From Planomonospora parontospora (lineage in GTDB: Bacteria > Actinomycetota > Actinomycetes > Streptosporangiales > Streptosporangiaceae), in assembly GCA_014647935.1 (NCBI GenBank), contig BMQD01000003.1, positions 62,001 through 126,000 on the forward strand: DNA of 64,000 nucleotides, read 5' to 3'. The stretch's first letter is position 1; every line of letters starts with the position of its first letter. Positions 43,551-52,198 of the stretch are shown piece by piece. The position numbers were made by a program, and so were the translations under genes. The notes under the pieces are model-generated. The model searched no databases. It was not told the origin of the DNA and saw only the letters and a list, made by a program, of their open reading frames with translations.

Positions 43551-46523
43551 ATGCAGCAGCAGAGCGTATCCCGTCTTCCGCACACCCTGGCCGGTCCGTG
43601 GTACCGGATCCAGGCGATCGCGGCGCCTTCGCGCAGTTCGTCGGCCGAGTGGGACTTCGTCACCGTCCTGCCCGCCGCGCTCTCCGCGGCCCAGCGCGGG
43701 CGGCCCTTCGTGATCGGCTGGCTCTCCCGGGGCGCGGGCGCCCCCCTGGAGCTGCTCACCAACGCCGGGCCGCTGACCCCGCCGCGCGCCCCCCGCCGGG
43801 CCGTCACCGCCGAGCACCGGCGGACGGCCGAGGCCGAGCCGCTGCTGTTCCCCGGCGGCGCCCGCGGCGTGCGGATCGGCGACGAGTGGCTGCGCGACCT
43901 GACCGACCTCGTCTGGACGACCTGCCCGGGACGGCAGGCGCCGCCGCTGGGCGGCCGCCGCGAGGCGGACGCCGACGAGGTCAAGCGGCCCACCCTGTTC
44001 GAGTCCACGCTGGTCACGCTCATGTCCCGGCCGTTCGCCTGGCTGGTGGTGGCCGAGCCCACCGACCTGCTGGACGCCGAGGTGGCGCACCTGCGGACCC
44101 AGCTCAACGTGCTGCGGCAGTACGGCGACGCCTCCGAGCGCTCGCGCTACGACGCCGAGCGGGCCGAGCGGCGCATGCAGGAGCTCGACACCTTCCGCGA
44201 GGCCGGGCTCTGGAACGTGCGGGTGCTGGCCGGAGCGGCCGGGCCGGAGGAACTGCGGCAGATCGCCCCGGTGCTGGTCGGCTCCGCGGAGCTGGGCCAC
44301 CACCCCTACCGCCTGCGCAGCGCGCTGTCCGCCCCGCCCTGCGGCTTCACGGACGCGCTCACGGCGACCGTGCAGGACCCCGCCGACGGCGCCGCCGCGC
44401 CCTTCGCCGCCACCGCCGGGACGCTCGCCGCGCTGGCCGGGCTGCCCCGCCGGGAGGTGCCCGGCGTCCGGGTGGTGGAGGCGGGCTTCTTCGACGTGAC
44501 CAGCGAGGCCGACACGCCCGCCGGGGAGCCCTCGGTCGACCTCGGCACGATCGTGGACGGCCAGGACCGCGCGGTGGGCACGTTCCGGGTGCCGCTCGCC
44601 ACCCTGAACCGGCACGCGTTCGTCACCGGGGCCACCGGCTCCGGCAAGTCCCAGACGGTCCGCCACCTGCTGGAGGAGCTCACCGGCGCGGGCATCCCCT
44701 GGCTGGCGATCGAACCGGCCAAGTCCGAGTACGCCGCGATGGGCGGCCGGATCGAGCACCTCGCCCCGGTGACCGTGATCAACCCCTCGGACCCCGACAC
44801 CGTGCCGTTCAGCGTGAACCCGCTCGCGCCGGAGCCCGGCTACCCGGTCCAGGCCCACATCGACATGGTCCGGGCGCTGTTCATGGCCGCCTTCGACGCC
44901 GAGGAGCCGTTCCCGCAGATCATGTCGCTGGCGCTGCAGCGGGTCTACGAGGCCAACGGCTGGGACGTGGTCACCGGCGCGGCGGCCCCGGGGGCGGCCG
45001 TGCAGCCCGCCGTGCCGACCCTGGAGCAGCTGCAGCGGCACGCGATGGACGTGATCAAGGAGATCGGCTACGGCCGGGAGGTCCAGGCCGACGTCGAGGG
45101 CTTCATCGCGCTGCGGCTGCGCTCGCTCCGGGTCGGCTCGGCCGGGCGCTTCTTCGAGGGCGGCCACCCCGCCGACATCGGCGACCTGCTCCGGCGCAAC
45201 GTCGTGCTCGCCATCGAGGACGTGGCCAACGACGAGGACAAGGCGTTCCTGATGGGCACGCTGATCATCCGGATCGTGGAGCACCTGCGGATGCGGGCCA
45301 GGTCGTCGAAGACCTCCGGGCTGCAGCACGTGATCGTGATCGAGGAGGCGCACCGGCTGCTCCGCGACCGGGGCGCGGGCCGGGCCAGCACGCACGCGGT
45401 CGAACTGCTGGCCGGCATGCTCGCCGAGATCCGCGCGTACGGCGAGGGCATCGTGGTCGCCGAGCAGATCCCCACCAAGCTGGTCCCCGACGTGGTGAAG
45501 AACACCGCGCTGAAGGTCGTCCACCGGCTCCCCGCCGAGGACGACCGCCGGCTGGTCGGCGCCGCGATGAACCTGAGCGAGGAGCAGTCCCGGCAGGTCG
45601 TCTCGCTCCAGCCCGGTACGGCGGCGGTCTTCGCCGACGGGATGGACCGCCCGCTCCGCATCCGGGTGCCGCTGGGCGAGGACCGCGAGCACCCGGCGCC
45701 CGGGCAGACCCCGCCGATCTGCGGGCGCCGCTCGGTGGCCTGCGGGCAGGAGTGCAGGAGCGGCCGGGCGTGCACGCTGGTCGAGATCCGCGAGGCCGAC
45801 CTGCTCGCCGAGGCCCCCGAATGGGCCTGGCTGCGGATCTGGGCCGACACGCTGGTGCTGGCCTTCTGCGTCAACCGGCCCGTTCCGGGCGTGCCCCGGG
45901 CGCTGGCCGAGCTCTGGGCGGAGCTGCCCGCGCGCCGGCGCGAGTGCCTGCTGGCCACGGCCGTGGAGCGCGCCGTCGCCCGCCGGGCGTGGGCGCTGCG
46001 CACGGTCGCCGACCCGGCCCTGCTCACCGAGCAGGTCGCCGAGACCGCCGCCCGGCTGCTGGGAGCCGACCGCAAACCCGGCGAGCGGCCCGGGCCCACC
46101 TGGGTGATCCCGCAGGTCCGCTGGCTGCACGAGGTGGAGCGCCTCTTCCCCTACGGACAGGCCGCCCCCAACCCGCGCGGTCCCGCGCCGGCCATGGAGT
46201 ACCCCCTGTTCGACCGCCCCGCGGGAGGCGAGGAGCTGCTCGGCCACCGCGCGCGGGCGCTCCGGCACCACCCCCTCTCCATGGAGGCGGACCGGAACCG
46301 GGCGCTCGCCTGGCGGGTCCTGCTGGGCGACGACGAGCACGAGGGCGTGGAGCGGGACGTGCTGACCGTCACGATCGGGATCGACCCGGCCGAGCGGCTG
46401 CGGCACGTCGCGCAGACGATGGGGGCGGGCTGGCTGGAGACCGTGCTGTCCTGGCCGAACCGGTTCGTGCTCCCGTTCGACGCCGAGTCCTCCGACTCGG
46501 TGGAGCTCGCCTTCACCGAGTGA
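43551..46523 (+). CDS. HerA/DUF87-type (VirB4-like) P-loop ATPase
   Basis: 990 residues. An N-terminal ~350-residue domain is followed by 'HAFVTGATGSGKSQTVRHLL' (Walker A near 360), 'GIPWLAIEPAKSEYAAM', a Walker B 'HVIVIEEAHRLLRD' near 593, and 'IVVAEQIPTKLVPDVVKNTA' (sensor region). This is the HerA-FtsK fold. After it comes a four-Cys cluster (near 723) 'CGRRSVACGQECRSGRAC' and a ~230-residue C-terminal domain. It lacks TM helices, so it would be a membrane-recruited hexameric motor for DNA or protein. ATG 43551 with GGTGGAG. Substrate unknown. Confidence 0.88.
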   Translation: MQQQSVSRLPHTLAGPWYRIQAIAAPSRSSSAEWDFVTVLPAALSAAQRGRPFVIGWLSRGAGAPLELLTNAGPLTPPRAPRRAVTAEHRRTAEAEPLLFPGGARGVRIGDEWLRDLTDLVWTTCPGRQAPPLGGRREADADEVKRPTLFESTLVTLMSRPFAWLVVAEPTDLLDAEVAHLRTQLNVLRQYGDASERSRYDAERAERRMQELDTFREAGLWNVRVLAGAAGPEELRQIAPVLVGSAELGHHPYRLRSALSAPPCGFTDALTATVQDPADGAAAPFAATAGTLAALAGLPRREVPGVRVVEAGFFDVTSEADTPAGEPSVDLGTIVDGQDRAVGTFRVPLATLNRHAFVTGATGSGKSQTVRHLLEELTGAGIPWLAIEPAKSEYAAMGGRIEHLAPVTVINPSDPDTVPFSVNPLAPEPGYPVQAHIDMVRALFMAAFDAEEPFPQIMSLALQRVYEANGWDVVTGAAAPGAAVQPAVPTLEQLQRHAMDVIKEIGYGREVQADVEGFIALRLRSLRVGSAGRFFEGGHPADIGDLLRRNVVLAIEDVANDEDKAFLMGTLIIRIVEHLRMRARSSKTSGLQHVIVIEEAHRLLRDRGAGRASTHAVELLAGMLAEIRAYGEGIVVAEQIPTKLVPDVVKNTALKVVHRLPAEDDRRLVGAAMNLSEEQSRQVVSLQPGTAAVFADGMDRPLRIRVPLGEDREHPAPGQTPPICGRRSVACGQECRSGRACTLVEIREADLLAEAPEWAWLRIWADTLVLAFCVNRPVPGVPRALAELWAELPARRRECLLATAVERAVARRAWALRTVADPALLTEQVAETAARLLGADRKPGERPGPTWVIPQVRWLHEVERLFPYGQAAPNPRGPAPAMEYPLFDRPAGGEELLGHRARALRHHPLSMEADRNRALAWRVLLGDDEHEGVERDVLTVTIGIDPAERLRHVAQTMGAGWLETVLSWPNRFVLPFDAESSDSVELAFTE

Positions 46524-46589
46524 CGGGCGCGGATTCCGCGGCGTTCCCGCAGGCGGCCGCCCCGCCCATCCCCGGCTAGGATCGGCGGC

Positions 46590-47942
46590 ATGACTCAGCT
46601 TCCGCTGCGGGCGCAGCTCGCGAGTGCTCTCGGCCGGACGGCCGCGACGCTGTCCCGGGCGACCGGACGCGGCGACGGATCGGTGATCGGCGGCCGGGTC
46701 GGCCTGGCCCTGGAGCCGGACCTGCTGCGCAAGCTCGCCCGCGACCGCAGGCTCGCGCTGGTGAGCGCGACCAACGGCAAGACCACCACGACGCGGCTGA
46801 TCACCTCCGCCCTGCAGGAGCTCGGCGACGTCGCCACCAACGCCTTCGGCGCCAACATGCCCGCCGGGCACGTGTCCGCGCTCTCGTCGGCGAAGGACGC
46901 GCCGTACGGCGTGCTGGAGGTCGACGAGAAGTACCTTCCCGAGGTGATCGAGACCACCGGCGCGGGCGTGGTCGTCCTGATGAACCTCAGCCGCGACCAG
47001 ATGGACCGGGCGGCCGAGATCTGGCTGCTGGCCCAGAAGTGGCGCCGCGCGCTGGTGGCCAGGAACACCCACGTGATCGCCAACGCGGACGACCCGCTGG
47101 TGGCCTGGGGCGCGTCCACCGCCGCCCGGGTGACCTGGGTCTCGGTCGGGCAGCCGTGGAAGGAGGACTCCTGGTGCTGCCCCGAGTGCGGCGGCCCGCT
47201 CGACCGGGGCGGGATGGACTACGTCCCGCCCGGCGGTCACGCGCCCGGCGTGGCAGTACGGCAGGCGGACGGGAGCGTCCCCGCGGCCCCGGGGTCCCCG
47301 GCGGGCCCGGGGGGGCCGGGCGGCGGGCTGGCGGAGAACGACTGGGCGTGCCGCGAGTGCTCCTTCCGGCGGCCCGCGCCGAGCTGGTTCCTCGACGGCG
47401 ACACGGTGGTCGACCCCCGCGGGCAGCGCTGGCCGCTGGACATCCGGCTGCCCGGCCGGGCCAACCGGGCCAACGCGGTGGTCGCGCTGGCCACCGCGGA
47501 GGCGTTCGGCCTCCCCGTCCAGCGGGCGCTGCCCCGGCTGGCCGAGGTCACCTCGGTGGCCGGCCGCTACACCACGGTGGAGCGCGAGGGGCGTCAGGCC
47601 CGGTTGCTGCTGGCCAAGAACCCGGCGGGCTGGCTGGAGGCGTTCGACGTGCTCGACCCCGCGCTGCCTGTGATCCTCTCGGTGAACGCGCAGGGCCCCG
47701 ACGGCCGCGACACCTCCTGGTTGTGGGACGTCGACTACCGGGTGCTGCGCGGCAGGCCGGTCTACGTGACCGGGGAGCGCCGACTCGACCTCGCCCTCCG
47801 GCTCGACGTGGCCGAGGTGCCGTTCCAGCTGACGGAGTCCTTCGGGCACGCGCTCGCGGTCCAGCCGCAGGGCAAGGTCGACGTGATCGCCAACTACACC
47901 GCCTTCCAGCAGATCCGATCGGAGTTCGGTCGTGCCGTCTGA
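46590..47942 (+). CDS. murT: Lipid II isoglutaminyl synthase subunit MurT
   Basis: 450 residues. Mur-ligase ATP site 'SATNGKTTTTRLITSAL', 'VLEVDEKYLPEV' and 'NLSRDQMDRAAEI', plus a Cys4 zinc ribbon ('CCPECGGPL' ... 'WACRECSF') and the C-terminal DUF1727 domain ('LLLAKNPAGWLEAFDVLD'). With GatD it amidates the D-Glu of lipid II to iso-Gln. ATG at 46590 lies seven bases after TAGGAT, so leaderless. The Gly/Pro-rich insert inside the ribbon (about residues 222-247) is longer than usual. Confidence 0.95.
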   Translation: MTQLPLRAQLASALGRTAATLSRATGRGDGSVIGGRVGLALEPDLLRKLARDRRLALVSATNGKTTTTRLITSALQELGDVATNAFGANMPAGHVSALSSAKDAPYGVLEVDEKYLPEVIETTGAGVVVLMNLSRDQMDRAAEIWLLAQKWRRALVARNTHVIANADDPLVAWGASTAARVTWVSVGQPWKEDSWCCPECGGPLDRGGMDYVPPGGHAPGVAVRQADGSVPAAPGSPAGPGGPGGGLAENDWACRECSFRRPAPSWFLDGDTVVDPRGQRWPLDIRLPGRANRANAVVALATAEAFGLPVQRALPRLAEVTSVAGRYTTVEREGRQARLLLAKNPAGWLEAFDVLDPALPVILSVNAQGPDGRDTSWLWDVDYRVLRGRPVYVTGERRLDLALRLDVAEVPFQLTESFGHALAVQPQGKVDVIANYTAFQQIRSEFGRAV

Positions 47943-48648
47943 CAGTGTCCTGCGCCTTGTCTGGATCTACCCGGACCTGCTCAGCACCTACGGGGACCAG
48001 GGAAACGTCCTGGTCCTGGAGCAGCGGGCCCGGCGCCGCGGGATCGCGGTCGAGACCGTCCACGTACGCTCGGCCGACCCGGTGCCCGAGCAGGGGGACG
48101 TCTACCTGATCGGCGGCGGCGAGGACCGGCCGCAGATCCTGGCGGCCGAGCGGCTGCGCCGGGACGGCGGGCTGCACCGGGCCGTCGCCCGGGGCGCCGC
48201 CCTGCTGGCGGTCTGCGCGGGCTACCAGATCATGGGCAGCACGTTCGGCGGTGAGGAGGGGCAGCCGGTGGACGGCATCGGGCTGCTCGACATCGCCAGC
48301 GGCCGGGGCGCCGCCCGCGCGGTCGGCGAGCTCGTCGCCGAGGCCGACCCGGCGCTCGGAGTCCCGACCCTGACGGGGTTCGAGAACCACATGGGCGTCA
48401 CCAGGCTGGGACCGGGCGTGCGCCCGCTCTCCCGCACGGTGGTCGGCACCGGGAACGGCGACGGGACCGAGGGCTGCTATGCCGGGAGGATCGTCGGGAC
48501 CTACCTGCACGGTCCGGCGCTGGCGCGCAACCCCGGCCTGGCCGACCTGCTGCTGACCTGGGCGGTCGGCGCGCAGCTCCCGCCGACCGACGACACCTGG
48601 TTCGAACGGCTCCGCCAGGAGCGGCTCACCGCGGTCCGGCCCGCCTGA
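47932..48648 (+). CDS. gatD: Lipid II isoglutaminyl synthase glutaminase subunit GatD
   Basis: 238 residues, class I glutamine amidotransferase. The nucleophile is in 'LLAVCAGYQIMG' (Cys near 94) and the His in 'GTYLHGPALARNP'; 'DLLSTYGDQGNVLVLEQRAR' is the family N-terminus. It supplies ammonia to MurT. GTG 47932 overlaps murT by 11 bases, as usual for this pair. Confidence 0.95.
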   Translation: MPSDSVLRLVWIYPDLLSTYGDQGNVLVLEQRARRRGIAVETVHVRSADPVPEQGDVYLIGGGEDRPQILAAERLRRDGGLHRAVARGAALLAVCAGYQIMGSTFGGEEGQPVDGIGLLDIASGRGAARAVGELVAEADPALGVPTLTGFENHMGVTRLGPGVRPLSRTVVGTGNGDGTEGCYAGRIVGTYLHGPALARNPGLADLLLTWAVGAQLPPTDDTWFERLRQERLTAVRPA

Positions 48649-48744
48649 TCCGGCTCACCGGGGTCCGGCCTGCCCGGTCGATCGGCCGGGCAGGCGGGGC
48701 TTGCCGGCGGCCCGGAGCGGTGGTCGCCGGCCCGCCGGTGGGCG

Positions 48745-49107
48745 TCAGTAGACGAGCGCCTGGACGCCGTCGCCGAGGGCCTCCTCGACGAAGGTGGGGG
48801 CGCCCGCGATGCGGACCCCCTCGATCACGTCGTCCACCGTGATGTCCCGCCGGGCCGCGCACTGCGTGCACAGCGTCACCCGGCCGGCGGCGAGCACCGC
48901 GTCGAGCAGGTCGCCGAGCCGGGCCGCGTGGGGCAGGGTGAACTCCTCGGCCCGCCCGGGGAGGGCGAACCACGACGCCTCGCCCGTCAGCCAGAGGGAG
49001 ACGGGCACCCCGCTCGCCAGGGCCGCCGCGGCCACCGTGAACGCCTGGTTGCAGCGCTCCGGGGCGTCCGCGCCCGCGGTCACTTTGATCACCAATGATC
49101 GTGCCAT
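48745..49107 (-). CDS. DsrE-family protein
   Basis: 120 residues. 'LVIKVTAGADAPERCNQAFT', 'ASGVPVSLWLTGEASWFALP' and 'VTLCTQCAARR' with paired Cys fit DsrE/DsrF-like small sulfur-handling proteins. Often found next to FABP and sulfurtransferase genes in actinobacteria, as here. ATG at 49107 is six bases after TAGTCT, so leaderless; divergent from the FABP gene across 68 bases. Confidence 0.87.
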   Translation of the reverse strand: MARSLVIKVTAGADAPERCNQAFTVAAAALASGVPVSLWLTGEASWFALPGRAEEFTLPHAARLGDLLDAVLAAGRVTLCTQCAARRDITVDDVIEGVRIAGAPTFVEEALGDGVQALVY

Positions 49108-49175
49108 GCTCGAAGACTATTCGGGCCCGGACCACCGGCGCGAGCCAGGTCCGGCCGGGCCTACCCTTTATGGCT

Positions 49176-49685
49176 ATGGACGTTCCTGAGCTGCATCCCG
49201 ACCTTGAGCCGATCGCCTTCCTCGTGGGCCGGTGGGAGGGCGCCGGGGTGGGGGGATACCCGACGATCGAGAGCTTCAACTTCGGTCAGGAGATCGTCTT
49301 CGGGCACAACGGCAAGCCGTTCCTGACCTACACCAGCCGCACCTGGTTGCTGGACGAGGCGGGCGCCAAGGTCCGCCCGCTGGGCACCGAGACCGGTTTC
49401 TGGCGCCAGCTGCCGGACCGCCAGCTGGAGGTCTGCCTGTCGCACCCGACCGGCATCGTGGAGATCTACGTCGGCGAGGTGGTCTTCCACAAGATCGAGC
49501 TCCACACGGACGTGGTGGCCCGCACCGCCACCGCCAAGGAGTACACCGGCGGCCACCGCCTCTACGGCCTGGTCAACGGCAACCTGATGTGGGCCTACGA
49601 CATGGCGGCCGTGGGGCAGGGGCTCCAGTCGCACATCTCGGCCGAGCTCAAGCGGGTGGGCGACTTCGTGCCCGACACGGACTGA
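49176..49685 (+). CDS. FABP/nitrobindin-like heme-binding beta-barrel protein
   Basis: 169 residues. The nitrobindin signature 'FLVGRWEGAGVGGYPT' is near the N-terminus, and 'EIVFGHNGKPFLTYTSRTWL' plus 'GFWRQLPDRQLEVCLSHPTG' continue the ten-stranded barrel. A C-terminal His would ligate heme. Nitrobindins bind ferric heme and react with NO or peroxynitrite. ATG at 49176 is chosen because TACCCT ends eight bases upstream, giving a leaderless start; ATG 49170 is alternative. Confidence 0.9.
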   Translation: MDVPELHPDLEPIAFLVGRWEGAGVGGYPTIESFNFGQEIVFGHNGKPFLTYTSRTWLLDEAGAKVRPLGTETGFWRQLPDRQLEVCLSHPTGIVEIYVGEVVFHKIELHTDVVARTATAKEYTGGHRLYGLVNGNLMWAYDMAAVGQGLQSHISAELKRVGDFVPDTD

Positions 49686-49715
49686 GAGCAGGCGAGGGCC
49701 AATACGATGCCGGAC

Positions 49716-50021
49716 ATGAGCACCCCCTTCACCCCCGACGTGGTCGAGGCGATCAAGCGCCACATGAACGACGACCACGCCGACGACGCGCTGCTGATCG
49801 TCAGGAGCCTCGGCGGCAGGCCCGAGGCGACGGCCGCGACGACGTCGGACGTGGACGCCGAGGCGATCGAGTTCGCCGCGGTCGTGGACGGTGACGAGGT
49901 CACGGTGCGCGTTCCGTGGGGGAGGACGCTGACAGAGCGGGCCGAGGTCCGCCGGGAGGTCGTCCGCCTCTACCGGGAGGCCTGCGCGGCCCTCGGCGTC
50001 CCGGCCCGCGGCGAGCACTGA
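49716..50021 (+). CDS. DUF2470 protein
   Basis: 101 residues. 'DVVEAIKRHMNDDHADDALL' contains the HMNxDHxDA-like motif of DUF2470, the domain found at the C-terminus of HugZ-type heme-utilisation proteins. The stand-alone form beside nitrobindin suggests a heme or iron link. ATG at 49716 is seven bases after TACGAT, so leaderless. Confidence 0.87.
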   Translation: MSTPFTPDVVEAIKRHMNDDHADDALLIVRSLGGRPEATAATTSDVDAEAIEFAAVVDGDEVTVRVPWGRTLTERAEVRREVVRLYREACAALGVPARGEH

Positions 50022-50067
50022 GGCGCCGGAGGCCGGGCACAGCAGGCGGGTCCCGGGGCGCCGGAAG

Positions 50068-50297
50068 AAAAAAAAGAGAACCCCGGGCTCGCTCCTCCGC
50101 TCGAGGCGTGAGGGCCGGATGGACCAAAGACGGGATATGCCCGCCCTCCGGCAGCCCGGGGTTCCGGTGATTGTCGTGGATTCGCCGAACGTCGCGAGAC
50201 GTCCGGACAGAGTCCGGAGTCGCGGCGTCCTAGCGGACAGCCACCTCGCTAGCCCAAGTATGATCAACCATTGTTTGGACCACCTCCCTTCTGCGTG
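50068..50297 (-). ncRNA. Orphan structured transcript with a 13-codon ORF
   Basis: On the minus strand a promoter (see next entry) is followed by a strong ribosome site and a 13-codon ORF, then ~140 bases of inverted repeats. It ends in a 12-bp stem GAACCCCGGGCT/AGCCCGGGGTTC (50153-50164 with 50078-50089) and a run of eight Us (50068-50075). Inside the outer stem, GCCGGA/TCCGGC and CGGG/CCCG can form branches. No downstream gene is joined on that strand, since DUF2470 and FABP are on the plus strand. It could be a free-standing small RNA or a tiny mRNA. Not a family I recognise. Confidence 0.6.
50230..50271 (-). CDS. 13-residue peptide ORF in the orphan transcript
   Basis: ATG at 50271 lies eight bases after GGGAGGTGG, a nearly ideal Shine-Dalgarno. 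The product would be 'MVDHTWASEVAVR', ending at TAG. The strong translation signal is the main evidence; peptide function is unknown. Confidence 0.5.
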   Translation of the reverse strand: MVDHTWASEVAVR

Positions 50298-50303
50298 ATT
50301 CGT

Positions 50304-50333
50304 ACGCTATGCGACCGCTTCCGGGTTGGGCAA
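50304..50333 (-). promoter_or_regulatory. Sigma-A-like promoter of the orphan transcript
   Basis: On the minus strand TTGCCC (50333-50328) and TAGCGT (50309-50304) are separated by 18 bases, placing the transcription start near 50297, about 26 bases before the tiny ORF. Confidence 0.6.
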
Positions 50334-50564
50334 GTAAATATTCGCCAAGTGGGTTTCCGCTGGTGAAAGCCTTCGAAGTCGCCGCTGGAGGAGGTCCGGG
50401 ACGACCGGACGGGCGGAGGGCGCGGAGCAGGCGCGCGGGACCGTGGATCCGGCGGGCGGAGGGCAGGGACGGGCGGGACCGCGGATCCGGCGGGCAGAGG
50501 GCACGGGGCCGGCTTCAGGTGATGATCAAGAGGGCTGGGCCGGGGCACGGCATAGAATCTCGCC

Positions 50565-50978
50565 ATGACCGAGACGTCGTGGCATGAGGAACTGCGGGCG
50601 CGCGGTTATCGGGTCACCCCGCAACGCCAGCTGGTGCTCGAGGCGGTCAAGTCGCTGGAGCACGCCACCCCGGAGGAGATCTGCACCCGGGTGCGCGAGA
50701 CCGCCCGCGGGGTGAACATCTCGACCGTCTACCGGACCCTCGAACTGCTCGAGGAGCTCGGCATGGTCGCCCACAACCACCTCGGGCACGGCGCGCCCAC
50801 CTACCACCTGGCCGCCGACGCCGACCACGTGCACCTGGTCTGCCGCGGCTGCGGCGACATCAGCGAGGTCAGCCCGGAGCTGGTGCGGGCCCTGGTGGAC
50901 GGGCTCGACGCAGAGCTGGGCTTCGCCACCGACGTGCACCACCTGACGGTCTTCGGCCGCTGCCGCAAGTGCCGCTGA
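50565..50978 (+). CDS. fur: Fur-family metalloregulator
   Basis: 137 residues. The winged helix 'YRVTPQRQLVLEAVKSLEHA' and 'VNISTVYRTLELLEELGMVA' is followed by the dimerisation and metal domain 'DHVHLVCRGCGDISEV' and C-terminal 'FGRCRKCR', giving two CxxC pairs for structural zinc. Fur, Zur and Nur cannot be separated by sequence alone. ATG 50565 is six bases after TAGAAT, so leaderless. Autoregulation is common for this family. Confidence 0.92.
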   Translation: MTETSWHEELRARGYRVTPQRQLVLEAVKSLEHATPEEICTRVRETARGVNISTVYRTLELLEELGMVAHNHLGHGAPTYHLAADADHVHLVCRGCGDISEVSPELVRALVDGLDAELGFATDVHHLTVFGRCRKCR

Positions 50979-51073
50979 GAGCTCCCGGGCCGCTGCCGTG
51001 AGCCGCCCGCGGGCCCATGAGCCGTGGGCGCGGCCCGTCCGCCCCGGATCCGCGAGCCGCGGTCACGCGCCCG

Positions 51074-51178
51074 CCGGGGGCCTGCGGGCCGCGTTTCCGG
51101 ACGACGCCGGGGGCCTGCGGGCCGTGGCTCCGGACAACGCCGGGGGCCTGCGGGCCGCGGCTCCGGGCGTCGCCGCGG
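51074..51178. repeat. Three tandem 33-base repeats upstream of ygfZ
   Basis: Units starting 'gggggcctgcgggccg' lie at about 51076, 51109 and 51142 with small variations. They occupy the fur-ygfZ interval and stop just before the leaderless promoter of ygfZ. No coding role seen. Confidence 0.7.
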
Positions 51179-51195
51179 GCTCGTAGGCTTGGGGC

Positions 51196-52179
51196 ATGCG
51201 AAGCCCTCTGCTGGACACCCCCGGCGCGGTCGCCGCCGACGCCCCCGACGACGGCGTCGCCGGACACTACGGTGACCTGTTCGCCGAGCAGCGCGCCTTC
51301 CTCGCCGGTGAGGCGATGGTCGACCGGAGCAACCGGGAGGTCGTCAGGATCTCCGGGCCCGACCGCCTGAGCTGGCTCAACAGCCTGAGCTCCCAGAAGC
51401 TCGACGACCTGCAGCCGGGCCGGGCGACCGAGACGCTGCTGCTGGACGCCCAGGGCCGGGTCGAGCACCACCTGGTCCTCGTCGACGACGGCGAGGCCGT
51501 CTGGGCGCACGTGGAGCCGGGCACCTCGGCCGGCCTGGTCACCTTCCTCGACAAGATGCGGTTCATGCTCCGGGTCGAGGTCGTAGACGTGACGGACGCC
51601 TACGCGGTGGTCTCCGTGGCCGACCCGGCCCGCCTCACCCCGCCCGCCGGGGCGGTCGTCGCCGGAGGCGACGTGCTGCTCCCGCGCGACCTGCTCCCTG
51701 ATCACCTCGGCCTGCGGCTCGCCGGACTCTGGGCCCACGAGGCGCTGCGGATCGAGGCGCACCGCCCCCGGCTCGGCTTCGAGACCGACCACAAGACGAT
51801 CCCGCACGAGGTCGGCTGGATCGGTACGGCCCTGCACCTGAACAAGGGGTGCTACAAGGGCCAGGAGACCGTGGCGCGGGTGCACAACCTCGGCCACCCG
51901 CCGCGCCGGCTGGTCTTCCTGCACCTGGACGGGAGCGCCGACCGGCTGCCCCGGCGCGGCGCGGCGGTGACCGAGGGCGGGGCCGAGGTCGGGTTCGTCG
52001 GCGGCTCCGCCCGCCACCACGAGCTCGGCCCGATCGCCCTGGCCCTGGTCAAGCGGACCGTGCCGGTGGACGCGCCGCTGGAGGCCGACGGGGTGGCGGC
52101 GGCCCAGGAGGTCGTCGTGCCGCCGGACGCCGGGCGCAACGTGCAGATCGACCCGGCCCTGCGCCGCCGCATCCGCTGA
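51196..52179 (+). CDS. ygfZ: Folate-binding YgfZ/GcvT-like Fe-S repair protein
   Basis: 327 residues. The family motif is 'KGCYKGQETVARVHNLG' near residue 218 (K-G-C-[YF]-x-G-Q-E), within a GcvT-like fold: 'LDTPGAVAADAPDDGVAGHY' and 'SWLNSLSSQKLDDLQPG'. YgfZ uses tetrahydrofolate to assist assembly or repair of iron-sulfur enzymes. ATG 51196 is seven bases after TAGGCT, so leaderless. Confidence 0.93.
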   Translation: MRSPLLDTPGAVAADAPDDGVAGHYGDLFAEQRAFLAGEAMVDRSNREVVRISGPDRLSWLNSLSSQKLDDLQPGRATETLLLDAQGRVEHHLVLVDDGEAVWAHVEPGTSAGLVTFLDKMRFMLRVEVVDVTDAYAVVSVADPARLTPPAGAVVAGGDVLLPRDLLPDHLGLRLAGLWAHEALRIEAHRPRLGFETDHKTIPHEVGWIGTALHLNKGCYKGQETVARVHNLGHPPRRLVFLHLDGSADRLPRRGAAVTEGGAEVGFVGGSARHHELGPIALALVKRTVPVDAPLEADGVAAAQEVVVPPDAGRNVQIDPALRRRIR

Positions 52180-52198
52180 CCCGCTGACGGAACGCCGA

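Noticed and set aside
41412..46523. Integrative conjugative element or actinomycete Tra locus
   Set aside because: No relaxase, replication initiator, Kil/Kor or integrase gene is present and no flanking att repeats were found, so the ATPases are not called as conjugation genes.
43125..47849. A 1574-codon open frame on the minus strand
   Set aside because: It lies antisense to the VirD4-like, HerA-like and murT genes, is composed of Arg/Gly/His/Pro-rich low-complexity sequence and shows no domain. It is a GC-rich shadow frame.
49900..50127. 75-codon minus-strand frame containing the orphan transcript's terminator
   Set aside because: It translates the hairpin and U-tract, lacks a ribosome site and has an Arg/Pro-rich shadow composition.
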